A program made the position numbers and the translations under genes. Below, in pieces: positions 40,947 through 50,404 of a stretch of 64,000 nucleotides of DNA; position 1 is the first letter of the stretch; the number at the start of each line of letters is the position of its first letter. Where the stretch lies: the NCBI GenBank assembly GCA_904420015.1, contig CAJFTS010000039.1, forward strand, positions 1 through 64,000. Reading direction: 5' to 3'. Below the pieces are notes generated by a model that saw only the letters and a program-made list of their open reading frames with translations, was not told the DNA's origin and ran no database searches. This DNA comes from an uncultured Clostridia bacterium (lineage in GTDB: Bacteria > Bacillota > Clostridia > Oscillospirales > Acutalibacteraceae).

Positions 40947-42032
40947 TTGCAACTGCAAAAGGTGGAGAAACGCCGGGCGTTTCTCATCAATGCGGCGTAT
41001 TTCGCCCTTCTCATCGCCGCGGCTTTTTTGGCCATTAAATATCTTTTTTTCTGGATTATGCCGTTTGTCATCGGCTTCGGTGTGGCGTTCGTGCTGCAGC
41101 GCCCCATTGTCTGGATGAGCCAAAGGACCCGCCTGAGCCGCCGGATGGCGGCGGTGCTGCTGGTTTCCATCACCATGGTGCTGCTGGTGTCGGGCCTCCT
41201 TTTGGCGGGGTATCAGGTGTACGCGGAGCTGGGGAGCCTGCTCAAAAGGCTGCCGGAAATGATCCAGTCGGCCGTACCGTCCATCACAAAGGGGATTGAG
41301 GACGCCTTTTCCGGCCTGACCAGTGCCCTTTCGCCCCAATCGGCGCAGGAGCTGGCGTCCATGCTGGAGGAAGCGGCCGCTTCCCTGCAGTCCCAGCTGA
41401 TTTCCCTATGCGGCGCCATGCTTTCCTGGCTTGGCCATGGGGTGACCCGGCTGCCCAGCTTTCTGATTTCTCTGTTGGTGACCATCATCGCCACCTTCTT
41501 TTTGAGTATGGACTACCGCAAGGTGGTGGATTTTATCCGCCGGCAGATCCCAAAGCGCCACCAGGCCTTGGTTACGACCATAAAAGAGACGTTTGTTTCC
41601 ACCATCCTGCGGGTGCTGCGGGCTTATCTCATCATCATGCTCATCACCTTTGGGGAGTTGTCCCTCCTCTTAACCTTCTGGGTGCAGGTGGATTACGCCA
41701 TCATTCTCGCCGGGGTGATTGCGCTGGTGGATATCCTGCCCATCTTGGGCTGCGGCACGGTTTTGATCCCTTGGGCCGTCATCGCCGCCATCCTGGGCGA
41801 TTGGATGCTGGCGTTCAAGATCGCCACCGCCTATGGGCTCATCACCATCATCCGCAACGTCATTGAGCCGAAGATTGTGGGGCAGCAGATCGGGCTGCAT
41901 CCTTTGGTCACCTTATTCTGCATGTATTTTGGCTTGCAGGTCTTGGGGGTGATGGGCATGTTTTTAGTGCCCGTTACGGTCATTTTGATAAAAAAGATGC
42001 AGGATTCCGGCCAGATCCGGCTGTGGAAATAA
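40947..42032 (+). CDS. ytvI: AI-2E/YtvI-type integral membrane permease
   Basis: 361 residues from TTG 40947 (AAAGGAG 7 nt upstream; the frame upstream to 40914 lacks a better start). About seven or eight membrane helices, a soluble helical insert (about 75-155) and the C-terminal pattern LVDILPILGCGTVLIPWA and EPKIVGQQIGLHPL mark the AI-2E transporter/PerM family. The length and Clostridia context fit YtvI, a sporulation-associated member of unknown substrate. It is followed by two flavoproteins on the same strand. Confidence 0.85.
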   Translation: MQLQKVEKRRAFLINAAYFALLIAAAFLAIKYLFFWIMPFVIGFGVAFVLQRPIVWMSQRTRLSRRMAAVLLVSITMVLLVSGLLLAGYQVYAELGSLLKRLPEMIQSAVPSITKGIEDAFSGLTSALSPQSAQELASMLEEAAASLQSQLISLCGAMLSWLGHGVTRLPSFLISLLVTIIATFFLSMDYRKVVDFIRRQIPKRHQALVTTIKETFVSTILRVLRAYLIIMLITFGELSLLLTFWVQVDYAIILAGVIALVDILPILGCGTVLIPWAVIAAILGDWMLAFKIATAYGLITIIRNVIEPKIVGQQIGLHPLVTLFCMYFGLQVLGVMGMFLVPVTVILIKKMQDSGQIRLWK

Positions 42033-42057
42033 CAAAGAAAAGGGAGGGGCTTGCATT

Positions 42058-43299
42058 ATGAGGCCCACAGTGGCGATTGTCGGCGGCGGCGCGGCCGGGC
42101 TTTTCGCGGCGGTAACGGCGGCAAAGGAAGGCGCGCGGGTGACGGTGCTGGAAAAGGGGGACCGGGTGGGCCGGAAGCTGCTGGCTACCGGGAACGGCCG
42201 GTGCAATCTGACGAACTTGGAGGCTTCGGCGGCCGATTACCATACCGACTGCCCGGATGCGGTTAGACGGGTGCTGTCCCAGCTGCCTCCCGGCCGGACG
42301 GTGGAACGGTTTGAACAGATGGGCCTTCTCTGCCGTCAAGAGGAGGAGGGCCGGGTCTATCCATACTGCGCCCAGGCCGCCGCAGTCTTAGACCGCCTGC
42401 GGTTTGCCTGCGCCCGTTTGGGGGTGGAGACGGTGGAGGGCTTTGGAGTCAAAGCGCTGAAGAAGGAGAAGGGGAGGTTTCTCCTTTCCGATCAAACCGG
42501 CCGCCCTTTTCGGGCGGACCGGGTGATCGTGGCGGCTGGGGGCGCGGCCGCCCCCCAGCTGGGCGGGACGGCCGACGGCTGCCGCCTGCTTGAAGGGATG
42601 GGGCACACCATCGCCCCGCTGACCCCGGCGCTGGTTCCGGTAAAAACCGCCGCCTTAAAGGTAAGGCCCCTCAAGGGGGTGCGGGTGAAAGCGGCGGTTT
42701 GCCTGCTTACCGACGGGAAGCCGACGGCCTGGGAACGGGGCGAGGTCCAGTTTACCGAACAGGGCCTTTCCGGCATTGCGGTGATGCAGCTGTCCGGCTC
42801 CATTGCGGCGGATACCAAGGGACGGCATACCTATCTCCTTTCCTTGGATTTGATGCCGGAATTTACCTGTAAGGAGATTGCGGGTCTGCTCAAGAGACGG
42901 CTTTCCAGTGCGGGGCAGGAGCCGCTTTCGGATTTTATGACCGGGCTTTTGCCCAAACGGGTGGGACAGGCTGTGGCAAAGGAATGCTGCGGCCCGCTGT
43001 CCCAAACGGCAGGCAGCCTGCCGGCGGAGGTCTGGGATAGGCTGGCGGGGACGCTCAAGGACTGGCGCTTCGAGGTAACGGGGACCCTGTCCTGGCAGCA
43101 GGCCCAGGTGACGGCGGGAGGCGCGCGGCTGGGGGAATTTAACCCGGACACGCTGGAGTCAAAGAAAACACCGGGCCTTTGGGCGGCGGGGGAAGTGCTC
43201 CATGTAAACGGCCCGTGCGGCGGGTATAATTTGCAGTGGGCCTGGGCATCCGGTTTTGTGGCCGGGCGAGAGGCGGCAAGGGAAGGGATAAGACGATGA
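42058..43299 (+). CDS. HI0933/BaiN-type FAD-dependent oxidoreductase
   Basis: 413 residues. N-terminal FAD-binding VAIVGGGAAGLFAAV, then GRKLLATGNGRCNLTN typical of the HI0933 family, and a C-terminal FAD site GLWAAGEVLHVNGPCGGYNLQWAW. Physiological substrates of most members are unknown; one in Clostridium scindens, BaiN, was linked to bile-acid dehydroxylation, but this is not evidence for that role here. The stop overlaps the next start by 4 nt. Confidence 0.9.
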   Translation: MRPTVAIVGGGAAGLFAAVTAAKEGARVTVLEKGDRVGRKLLATGNGRCNLTNLEASAADYHTDCPDAVRRVLSQLPPGRTVERFEQMGLLCRQEEEGRVYPYCAQAAAVLDRLRFACARLGVETVEGFGVKALKKEKGRFLLSDQTGRPFRADRVIVAAGGAAAPQLGGTADGCRLLEGMGHTIAPLTPALVPVKTAALKVRPLKGVRVKAAVCLLTDGKPTAWERGEVQFTEQGLSGIAVMQLSGSIAADTKGRHTYLLSLDLMPEFTCKEIAGLLKRRLSSAGQEPLSDFMTGLLPKRVGQAVAKECCGPLSQTAGSLPAEVWDRLAGTLKDWRFEVTGTLSWQQAQVTAGGARLGEFNPDTLESKKTPGLWAAGEVLHVNGPCGGYNLQWAWASGFVAGREAAREGIRR

Positions 43300-44894
43300 T
43301 ACGAATTGCAGACCTAAAGCTGTCCCCCAATCAGCCGGAGGCCGCCTTGCAGGGAAAGGCGGCACGGCTGCTGGGGATCGCGCAGAAAGAGATAGCCGCA
43401 TGGCGGGTCGTCAAGCGGTCGGTGGACGCTCGAAAGCGCGGCCAGGTTCATTTGGTTTATACCATCGATGTGGCGCTGAGGGAGCGGGAGGAGGAGGTTT
43501 TCGCCCGGTGCAGGGGAGCGAAAATTACCCGCCCGAAGGAAACGGCCTATTTCCTGCCCAAGCCTCTGCGCCGGCCGGCGCAGCGTCCGCTGGTGGTAGG
43601 GGCGGGGCCGGCGGGCCTCTTTGCCGCTTTGGCGCTGGCGAAGGCGGGCCTGCGCCCGGTCCTGCTTGAGCGGGGAAAGGCGGTAGAGGAGCGGATGGGG
43701 GATGTCGCCCGTCTGCAGCAGGAGGGCGTCCTGCACCCGGAAAGCAACATCCAGTTCGGGGAAGGCGGGGCCGGGACCTTTTCCGACGGGAAGCTGACCA
43801 CCGGAATCAAGGACCCCCGGTGCGCCGAGGTGCTGCGATGGCTGGTGAAGGCGGGGGCGCCGGAGGAAATCCAATACCGGGCGAAGCCCCACATCGGGAC
43901 CGACCGGCTGGTGGAGGTGGTCCGCCGCCTGCGGGAGGAAATCGTTTCCCTGGGAGGCGAGGTGCGTTTCGGCGCCAAGCTGACGGGGCTTCAAATTGAG
44001 CAAGGGGCGCTTGTGGGGATAACGGTACAGGAAGGGCCCGGCCGGGTGGAAATGCAGGCCGATACCCTTATCCTTGCCATTGGCCACAGCGCCCGGGACA
44101 CCTTTGCCATGCTGTATGAAGCGGGCCTGTCCATGGAGCAGAAGGCCTTCTCGGTGGGGGTGCGTATCGAGCACCTGCAAGCGCAGCTCGACCGCTGCCA
44201 GTACCAGTCGGAGGAACTGGCGCGGGTGCTGGGCGCGGCCGACTACAAGCTGTCGGTCCATTTGCCCTCCGGCCGCGGGGTGTATACCTTCTGCATGTGC
44301 CCGGGCGGGGAGGTGGTGGCTGCGGCCACGGAAGAGGGCGGCATCTGCGTCAATGGAATGAGCCGATACCGCCGGGACGGCGTCAACGCCAATTCCGCGG
44401 TGCTGGTGGGGGTAGGGCCGGAGGACTACGGCAGCGACCATCCGCTGGCGGGGGTAGCCTTCCAACGGGAGATGGAGCGAAAGGCCTTCCGCTTGGGCGG
44501 CGGAGGATATCGGGCGCCGGCGCAGCTGGCAGGTGATTATTTGCAAAACATTCCTTCAAGGGAATGGGGGCATATCACCCCCAGCTACCTTCCCGGCGTG
44601 ACGTTATGCGACCTGCGCGAATGCCTGCCGGGTTTTGTGGCCGAATCCCTCAGCCAAGCGCTCCCTCTCTTTGCACGCCGGCTTCCCGTATTTGCAGACC
44701 CCCAGGCGGTCATGACGGGCGTGGAGACGAGAAGCTCCTCGCCGGTGCGGGTGCGGCGGGATGCGTCGCTGCAAAGCGAGCGGGTGCGGGGGATATACCC
44801 CTGCGGGGAGGGGGCCGGGTACGCCGGCGGCATTATGTCGGCGGCGGTGGACGGCCTTCGCTGCGCCGAGGCGGTAATCGAAGGGCTTGGGTGA
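43296..44894 (+). CDS. FAD-dependent dehydrogenase (COG2509-like)
   Basis: 532 residues from ATG 43296 (GGAAGGG upstream; overlaps the previous stop as ATGA). A ferredoxin-like N-terminal domain (about 1-90) is followed by an FAD-binding core: VVGAGPAGLFAAL, ESNIQFGEGGAGTFSDGKL, HIGTDRL, a Cys-containing CMCPGG, and GEGAGYAGGIMSAA at the C-terminus. The family is widespread and uncharacterised in anaerobes. Coupled translation with the HI0933-type protein suggests the two act in one redox process. Confidence 0.9.
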   Translation: MIRIADLKLSPNQPEAALQGKAARLLGIAQKEIAAWRVVKRSVDARKRGQVHLVYTIDVALREREEEVFARCRGAKITRPKETAYFLPKPLRRPAQRPLVVGAGPAGLFAALALAKAGLRPVLLERGKAVEERMGDVARLQQEGVLHPESNIQFGEGGAGTFSDGKLTTGIKDPRCAEVLRWLVKAGAPEEIQYRAKPHIGTDRLVEVVRRLREEIVSLGGEVRFGAKLTGLQIEQGALVGITVQEGPGRVEMQADTLILAIGHSARDTFAMLYEAGLSMEQKAFSVGVRIEHLQAQLDRCQYQSEELARVLGAADYKLSVHLPSGRGVYTFCMCPGGEVVAAATEEGGICVNGMSRYRRDGVNANSAVLVGVGPEDYGSDHPLAGVAFQREMERKAFRLGGGGYRAPAQLAGDYLQNIPSREWGHITPSYLPGVTLCDLRECLPGFVAESLSQALPLFARRLPVFADPQAVMTGVETRSSSPVRVRRDASLQSERVRGIYPCGEGAGYAGGIMSAAVDGLRCAEAVIEGLG

Positions 44895-44910
44895 GAAAAA
44901 TAAAAATTGA

Positions 44911-44938
44911 TTGAAAAATGGAATCGGTATGATATAAT
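44911..44938 (+). promoter_or_regulatory. Promoter of the GT-C glycosyltransferase gene
   Basis: TTGAAA (44911-44916), 16-nt spacer, TATAAT (44933-44938) with extended TGA. A 150-nt AT-rich leader with no recognisable element follows. Confidence 0.75.
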
Positions 44939-45089
44939 ATAGCCGGAGAAAATTTGGAAATTATGGAGGGAAAATAAGAAAGAACAAAAGTTGGAAGTAG
45001 AGACGACGGCTTTGGAATCATTTTTTAGTATGAAATGTCACGTTGGAAGATGTGCAGAAATGAGAAAGAAAACGGGGTGCTTATTTTAG

Positions 45090-46406
45090 ATGGGAAATGA
45101 ACGGAATCCTTTGCTGGGTCGAAAAACAGCAAACGTCAAAACGCTGGATGTTTTCTTTAAAATTCTTTTTGTTGCCAACTTGTGTTTCTTTGGATATCTC
45201 TTTATCCAATATCGCTATCCGGAAATGGATTTTATTAAAGTGAACGTCTTGTTTTCCGCAGACGATCGATTTATGGATTTATTTAATAACTTTCGGTATA
45301 GTTTACATGGAGACCCTTATCAATATCAATGGGCAAATGTACCGCCTCTGTTTTTAGCAATTTCTTATGTAATTGGAAAGATTCTGTTTAAGGCAACGGG
45401 AAGCGAGGATTTTTATTCCATTCGCTATATGCTTCCGGGAATTTTGGTAACCCTTTTGTTGGTTGTCGTAACGATTTTTATTCTGTATCTTTGTCTTCGC
45501 AGATTGTTTGGGAAAAACATTTCTGCCAACCGCCTCTATTTTTATCTTATTACGTTAATCACATCGTACCCATTTGTTTTCTGTATGGATCGCGGCAATT
45601 GTGTGGTCTTAGCAGCGGTGTTGATAGCCGTATTCATAGTTTTGTTTGATGAGGAGAAATTTTATGCGGCGGCCGTCGTCCTCGGTTTGGCCGCGGCGCT
45701 AAAAATATATCCGGCCATATTGGGAATTGTATTTCTCACGCGCAAAAAATGGATGCCGGCCGTAGTTTGTGCCGTTACAGGAATTAGTACATCCCTTCTT
45801 CCTCTGCTTTTATTTGAAGGAGGATTTCAGAATAATTTAAGCAGCTTCTTAGAGAAAACAATCAGCTACAGCTCTTTGGGTAATCTAAACACCATTCAAA
45901 ATCTTTCCTACAACAATTCCATTTATATGCTTTTGGATATCCCATATACGGTTTTGACCGGACAGTTTCTTGAACCGGGGGAATTGGCACAAAAAAATGA
46001 ACCGATCAAATGGATTGCAACCGTCTTATTGATTGCGGTGGTATTGTTGTGCTTCCTGCTGAAAAGAAACCGCGATAAGTTTCTGCTTGTTTCCAGTATG
46101 ATGCTGTTGTATCCGTTTAATAGTACGGATTATAATCTTACCATTATGCTGTTCCCGATTGTGTTTTGGATTGCGCGGGAGAAAAAGTGCGGTTATTTTA
46201 TGCCGATTGTGGGAGCGCTGCTATTGTCGTGCAAGCATTATCTTCCTTATTATAGCGCTCCGGCCTATTGTTCGATTACCATTCAGTCCTTTCTCAACCC
46301 GATCCTCCTTTTACTGATCATCGGCTATATCGTCTTTCATAGAAGAAAGGAGATTGCTCAACGGTTTCACGGCGTTGGCAAGAGGCGAAGGGTACAAGCT
46401 GTATAA
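45090..46406 (+). CDS. GT-C glycosyltransferase, DUF2029/GT87-like
   Basis: 438 residues; an in-frame stop just before ATG 45090 fixes the start at or after it, though the ribosome-binding site is weak. About ten membrane helices, an acidic first outer loop (ADDRFMDLFNNFRY) and the DRGN motif with ALKIYPAIL following match the GT87/DUF2029 mannosyltransferase-like family, which uses polyprenyl-phosphate sugars to decorate envelope polymers. The gene is AT-rich against GC-rich neighbours on both sides and has its own promoter and terminator: a probable acquired cassette. Confidence 0.8.
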   Translation: MGNERNPLLGRKTANVKTLDVFFKILFVANLCFFGYLFIQYRYPEMDFIKVNVLFSADDRFMDLFNNFRYSLHGDPYQYQWANVPPLFLAISYVIGKILFKATGSEDFYSIRYMLPGILVTLLLVVVTIFILYLCLRRLFGKNISANRLYFYLITLITSYPFVFCMDRGNCVVLAAVLIAVFIVLFDEEKFYAAAVVLGLAAALKIYPAILGIVFLTRKKWMPAVVCAVTGISTSLLPLLLFEGGFQNNLSSFLEKTISYSSLGNLNTIQNLSYNNSIYMLLDIPYTVLTGQFLEPGELAQKNEPIKWIATVLLIAVVLLCFLLKRNRDKFLLVSSMMLLYPFNSTDYNLTIMLFPIVFWIAREKKCGYFMPIVGALLLSCKHYLPYYSAPAYCSITIQSFLNPILLLLIIGYIVFHRRKEIAQRFHGVGKRRRVQAV

Positions 46407-46412
46407 GTATAA

Positions 46413-46449
46413 AAAAAGCCGGCCGCGCATATGCACGGCCGGCTTTTTA
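46413..46449. terminator. Bidirectional terminator
   Basis: Perfect 13-bp stem AAAAAGCCGGCCG/CGGCCGGCTTTTT (46413-46425/46436-46448) between the convergent GT-C gene and the mutase gene. Confidence 0.9.
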
Positions 46450-46459
46450 TGTTAGAATC

Positions 46460-47671
46460 TTAATCCTTTTGGACAAACCGGTTCATTAAAGTGTGTCCGG
46501 GGTCCACATACACGCCGGTTTCGGCGGCGGTTTTTTCACAGAAGCAGGCGATGCCGTTGTCCTTCTCCTCCTTGCTGTCATACAGAAGGAAGGGCACCGG
46601 ATCGGAGGCATGGGTGCGGGTAGACAGGGGGGTAGGGTGATCGGGAAGAATCAAAATCCGGTAATGGTCGCAGTATTGCAGCCCGGCGAGCAGAGGGGCT
46701 AACACCCGTGCGTCGATGTACTCAATCGCCTTAACCTTGTTCTCCACCTCATAGCGGTGGCCGCATTCATCCGGCGCCTCTACATGCAGATAGACGAAAT
46801 CACGGCCGCTGGTCAGCTCCACCAGCGCCGCATCCGCCTTCCCTTCAAAGTTCGTATCCAGGTAGCCGGTAGCCCCTTCCACATCAGGGGTGCGCATCTT
46901 TGCACACTGACCGATCCCCTTAATCAAATCCACTGCGGAAACCACCGCCCCTTTCAGGCCGAATTTTTCTTCAAAGGCGGGAAGCTGGGGCTTTTTCCCC
47001 TGGCCCCACAGCCAGATGGAATTGGCCGGGCGCTTGCCTTCGGCCACCCGCTTGCGGTTGACCGGATGCTGGGACAACAGGGCGAAGCTCTTTTCCATCA
47101 TGGCAAGGAGAGGGGCGGCGGACGGGTCCTTCGGCAGATAATCCCCGATTACCCGGCCAGAAATGTCGTGGGGCGGCGTGAGGGAGCCGGGATCCTTGTC
47201 ATCATGCTGTACCAGGCAGTGCCGATAGCTGACGCCCGGATAAAAGGAATAGCGCTCGCTTCCAAAGGCGTTTTGCACCGCGGCAATCAGTTCGGCGGCT
47301 TCCTTTGAGGAGATGTCTCCGGCGCTGTAGTCCACCATGGTCTTGTCCGCGTATTCCGCTTCCTCAGAGAGGGTGACCAGGTTGCAGCGCATGGCCAGGT
47401 CGCTGGGGGAAAGGTCGATCCCCATACTGACCGCCTCCAACGGAGAACGGCCGGTATAGTAGACCTTTGGATCGTAGCCCATCACCGAAAGGTTGGCCAC
47501 ATCGCTCCCCGGCTTTAAGCCGTCCGCCACCGTTTTCACCAAGCCTACCGTTCCCAAGCGGGCCAACCGGTCCATGTTCGGCTTGCTCGCACGGCTCATG
47601 GGGGTGTCCCCGTTGAGTTCCTCACAAGGATAGTCCGCCATCCCGTCGCACAGCACCACAATATATTTCAT
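46460..47671 (-). CDS. apgM: Cofactor-independent phosphoglycerate mutase, ApgM type
   Basis: 403 residues. Alkaline-phosphatase-superfamily metal motifs: N-terminal VVLCDGMAD, the Ser in PGSDVANLS, then HVEAPDECGHR and LPDHPTP. It resembles archaeal-type aPGAM, which converts 3- to 2-phosphoglycerate. One branch of this family has been proposed to be a homoserine kinase where thrB is absent; a true thrB is present at 37994, so the glycolytic role is preferred. Its extended -10 promoter (TGCTATAAT, minus strand, 47759-47754) lies about 80 nt upstream. Confidence 0.85.
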   Translation of the reverse strand: MKYIVVLCDGMADYPCEELNGDTPMSRASKPNMDRLARLGTVGLVKTVADGLKPGSDVANLSVMGYDPKVYYTGRSPLEAVSMGIDLSPSDLAMRCNLVTLSEEAEYADKTMVDYSAGDISSKEAAELIAAVQNAFGSERYSFYPGVSYRHCLVQHDDKDPGSLTPPHDISGRVIGDYLPKDPSAAPLLAMMEKSFALLSQHPVNRKRVAEGKRPANSIWLWGQGKKPQLPAFEEKFGLKGAVVSAVDLIKGIGQCAKMRTPDVEGATGYLDTNFEGKADAALVELTSGRDFVYLHVEAPDECGHRYEVENKVKAIEYIDARVLAPLLAGLQYCDHYRILILPDHPTPLSTRTHASDPVPFLLYDSKEEKDNGIACFCEKTAAETGVYVDPGHTLMNRFVQKD

Positions 47672-47919
47672 ATTCTGACCGCCTTCCTATTGCATTTTTC
47701 AATTCACAGGGTTCACCGCACCAAGCTCTGGGTAGAATATTGGTGTGGCTTTCATTATAGCAAATCCGGGCGGGAAATGGAATGCGGCGTCGGAAAACGA
47801 GGCCGGAAAGTGGAATCATTTGTGAAACTTGATAAATAGCTGAATAATGAGTAGACACTATTAACAAATATACGAAATAACAAGGGGTCATATTCAACAA
47901 TCTTTTTACCAATTTATTG
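47672..47919. other. Divergent intergenic region
   Basis: It carries the apgM promoter (minus strand -10 at 47759-47754) and an AT-rich stretch 47810-47919 with no gene. CAACAAT and ATTGTTG (about 47895-47921) form an interrupted dyad abutting the -35 of the plus-strand gene. Confidence 0.5.
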
Positions 47920-47947
47920 TTGACTTCGCTGGGGATTGTGCTATACT
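47920..47947 (+). promoter_or_regulatory. Promoter of the 92-residue protein gene
   Basis: TTGACT (47920-47925), 16-nt spacer, TATACT (47942-47947); AGGAAAGGAG precedes the start by about 5 nt. Confidence 0.8.
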
Positions 47948-48006
47948 ATAAGCAACGGAAGGAAAGAAAAACCTCCCGTAAAGACATCAGGAAAGGAGAA
48001 TGATTT

Positions 48007-48285
48007 ATGAAATCACTTCTCGAACTTCACAACATCGATGTCGCGTCCTTTATGAGCCTGCTCGACCGCTGCAAGGGCGATGTGTACCTTGTAACCGACG
48101 AGGGAGATCGGCTCAATCTCAAGAGCAAGCTGTGCCAGTTTATGGGCCTTGCGAAGTTGATTGAGGGCGGCCAGATTGCCCAGGCCTCGATCGTATGCGA
48201 CGAACCGGAAGACGAATCCATGCTGTTCCGGTTTAACCTCTACGGTGCTCAGTCCGTAGACGGCGAAGGCGAAACCAACAACTAA
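48007..48285 (+). CDS. Conserved small protein, function unknown
   Basis: 92 residues with a strong promoter and ribosome-binding site and a good terminator, so a well-expressed monocistronic gene. The sequence is mixed alpha/beta (VYLVTDEGDRLNLKSKLCQF, SMLFRFNLYG) with acidic surface, no membrane segment and no metal motif. The pattern around LNLKSKL recalls the HPr fold, but the phosphorylatable His/Ser sites are not evident. I do not assign a function. Confidence 0.7.
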   Translation: MKSLLELHNIDVASFMSLLDRCKGDVYLVTDEGDRLNLKSKLCQFMGLAKLIEGGQIAQASIVCDEPEDESMLFRFNLYGAQSVDGEGETNN

Positions 48286-48333
48286 CTGAGCCCCTACCTT
48301 GCTTTCTCTCCCTTCTTCTTATTCTTTATAAAA

Positions 48334-48372
48334 GGCCGTCCCGTTTTTTGCATCGGACGGGGCGGCCGCTTT
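48334..48372 (+). terminator. Terminator, first of two
   Basis: Stem GGCCGTCCCG/CGGGGCGGCC (48334-48343/48358-48367, one wobble) followed by GCTTTCT; weaker U-tract than the next one. Confidence 0.6.
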
Positions 48373-48380
48373 CTCCCAAA

Positions 48381-48416
48381 CAAAAAACGCACGCGAAACC
48401 GCGTGCGTTTTTTGCG
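48381..48416 (+). terminator. Terminator, second of two
   Basis: Perfect 15-bp stem CAAAAAACGCACGCG/CGCGTGCGTTTTTTG (48381-48395/48400-48414), loop AAAC. The next promoter begins just after it. Confidence 0.9.
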
Positions 48417-48423
48417 TTTGCCG

Positions 48424-48452
48424 TTGCGATCGGCAAAGGGGACGGGTATAAT
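48424..48452 (+). promoter_or_regulatory. Promoter of nadE
   Basis: TTGCGA (48424-48429), 17-nt spacer, TATAAT (48447-48452); a 35-nt leader with TTAGGAGG before ATG 48488. Confidence 0.75.
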
Positions 48453-48487
48453 AAGAATCTAGAATTTCGGCCGTTTAGGAGGTTACT

Positions 48488-50404
48488 ATGAACCAATTCG
48501 GATTTGTGCGGGTGGCTGCCCTTTCCCCGGAAATCCGGGTGGCGGACCCGGATTTTAACAAAGCGTCCATTTTGGCCGCCGTCCGGCAGGCGGCGGGGGC
48601 GGGGGCGGCGGTGATCGTGCTGCCGGAGCTGTGCTTGACCGGATATACCTGCGGGGATCTTTTTTTACAGGATACGCTGCTCGCGGGCGCCGAACAGGCC
48701 CTTTTATACCTGGCAAAGGAGACCGAGCCGCTGCAGGCGCTGGTCTTTGTCGGGCTTCCGGTCCGCGCACGGTCCGGCGCGCTTTATAACTGTGCCGCCG
48801 TCCTCAATCGGGGTAGGGTGCTGCATTTGATTCCAAAGACCCATATTCCCAATTACAGTGAGTTCTACGAGCTGCGCCATTTTTCTCCCGCTCAGGCCGA
48901 CCTGGAGGATACGGCCGATATCGGCGGCGAAGAGGTGCCGGTGAAGGCGGGAGTGCTCCTGCGCTGCCGGGAGTGGCCGCAGCTTACGGTGGCGGCGGAG
49001 ATCTGTGAGGATCTGTGGGTGGCGTCCCCGCCGTCAAGCGGGTATGCGCTGGCTGGGGCGGCGGTCATCTGCAACCTTTCCGCCAGCGATGAGACCATTG
49101 GAAAGGCGGAATACCGGCGCTCCTTGGTCTGCGGCCAGTCGGCGAAAACCCTGAGCGCCTATGTCTATGCCGATGCAGGGGAAGGGGAGTCTACCACCGA
49201 TCTGGTGTTCTCCGGGCATTGCATGGTGGCGGAAAACGGCGTGCTGCTTAACGAATGCCCGCCCTTTTCAGATCAGACGGTGTTGGCGGATGTGGATTTG
49301 CAGCATCTGTGGCAGGAACGGCGGCGGATGAATACCTTCTCACAGCGGGAACGCCCGATGCAGGAGGTCCCCTTTTCCATTGCGTTTGCGCCCCTTTCCT
49401 TGCAGCGCAAAATCGACCCGGCCCCCTTTGTCCCGGCGGATGAGGAAATGCGCGTCAGCCGGTGTGAGAGAATCCTTGCGATGCAGGCGGCAGGGCTGAA
49501 AAAGCGCTTGTCCCATGCCCATGCCAAGCATGCGGTGGTGGGATTGTCCGGGGGGCTGGACTCCACTTTGGCGCTGCTGGTGATGACAAAAGCCTATGAT
49601 GCGCTTTCCTGGCCGCGGGAGGATATCATCGCCGTCACGATGCCCTGTTTCGGCACCACCGGGCGCACCTATCAAAATGCCTGTCAGCTGGCGAGGGAGC
49701 TGGGGGTGACGTTGAAGGAGATCAACATCTGCGAGACGGTGACCCAGCATCTCAAGGATATTGGTCACGACTTTTCCCACGATGTGGCCTTTGAAAACGC
49801 CCAGGCCCGGGAGCGCACCCAGGTACTCATGGATGTGTCCAACCAGTACGGCGGGCTGGTGGTGGGGACCGGCGATCTGTCCGAGCTGGCTTTGGGATGG
49901 GCCACCTACAATGGCGATCACATGTCCATGTACGGGGTCAATGGGTCGGTTCCCAAGACGCTGATCCGGTATCTGGTGGATTACTGCGCGCAAACCGCAA
50001 AGCAGGAACGGCTGCGGACGGTTCTGCTGGATATTTTGGATACGCCGGTCAGCCCTGAGCTGCTGCCGCCCCAAAACGGCCAGATCGCTCAGAAAACCGA
50101 GGAGCTGGTGGGGCCCTATGAGCTGCATGACTTCTTTTTGTACCATATGCTCCGCTTTTCTGAGGAGCCCCGCAAAATTCTTTACTTGGCTGAGCGGGCG
50201 TTTGGGGGATTGTATTCCCGAGAGGTTCTTCTGCATTGGCTTAAAACCTTTTACCGGCGCTTTTTCAGCCAGCAGTTTAAGCGTTCCTGCCTGCCCGACG
50301 GGCCGAAGGTGGGTTCGGTCACCCTTTCCCCGCGGGGCGACTGGCGTATGCCCAGCGACGCCTGTGCAGAGCTCTGGCTCAAGCAGACCGAGGCTCTCGA
50401 ATAG
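48488..50404 (+). CDS. nadE: Glutamine-dependent NAD+ synthase
   Basis: 638 residues. The N-terminal nitrilase-like glutaminase has Glu in VLPELCLTGY, Lys in IPKTHIPNY and the nucleophile Cys in AAEICEDLW; the C-terminal synthetase has the ATP-pyrophosphatase motif GLSGGLDSTLAL and the substrate loop GTGDLSELALGW. It amidates NaAD to NAD+, taking ammonia through a channel from glutamine. It completes the salvage route started by pncA and pncB at 29541-31678. Monocistronic, with its own promoter and a perfect terminator. Confidence 0.97.
   Translation: MNQFGFVRVAALSPEIRVADPDFNKASILAAVRQAAGAGAAVIVLPELCLTGYTCGDLFLQDTLLAGAEQALLYLAKETEPLQALVFVGLPVRARSGALYNCAAVLNRGRVLHLIPKTHIPNYSEFYELRHFSPAQADLEDTADIGGEEVPVKAGVLLRCREWPQLTVAAEICEDLWVASPPSSGYALAGAAVICNLSASDETIGKAEYRRSLVCGQSAKTLSAYVYADAGEGESTTDLVFSGHCMVAENGVLLNECPPFSDQTVLADVDLQHLWQERRRMNTFSQRERPMQEVPFSIAFAPLSLQRKIDPAPFVPADEEMRVSRCERILAMQAAGLKKRLSHAHAKHAVVGLSGGLDSTLALLVMTKAYDALSWPREDIIAVTMPCFGTTGRTYQNACQLARELGVTLKEINICETVTQHLKDIGHDFSHDVAFENAQARERTQVLMDVSNQYGGLVVGTGDLSELALGWATYNGDHMSMYGVNGSVPKTLIRYLVDYCAQTAKQERLRTVLLDILDTPVSPELLPPQNGQIAQKTEELVGPYELHDFFLYHMLRFSEEPRKILYLAERAFGGLYSREVLLHWLKTFYRRFFSQQFKRSCLPDGPKVGSVTLSPRGDWRMPSDACAELWLKQTEALE

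Noticed and set aside
40651..40947. N-terminal extension of the ACT/HTH regulator
   Set aside because: It runs through a clear promoter and has no domain; ATG at 40650 gives the family length.
46460..47671. Second homoserine kinase (ApgM-family proposal)
   Set aside because: A canonical thrB lies in the hom operon; glycolytic mutase is simpler, though not proved.
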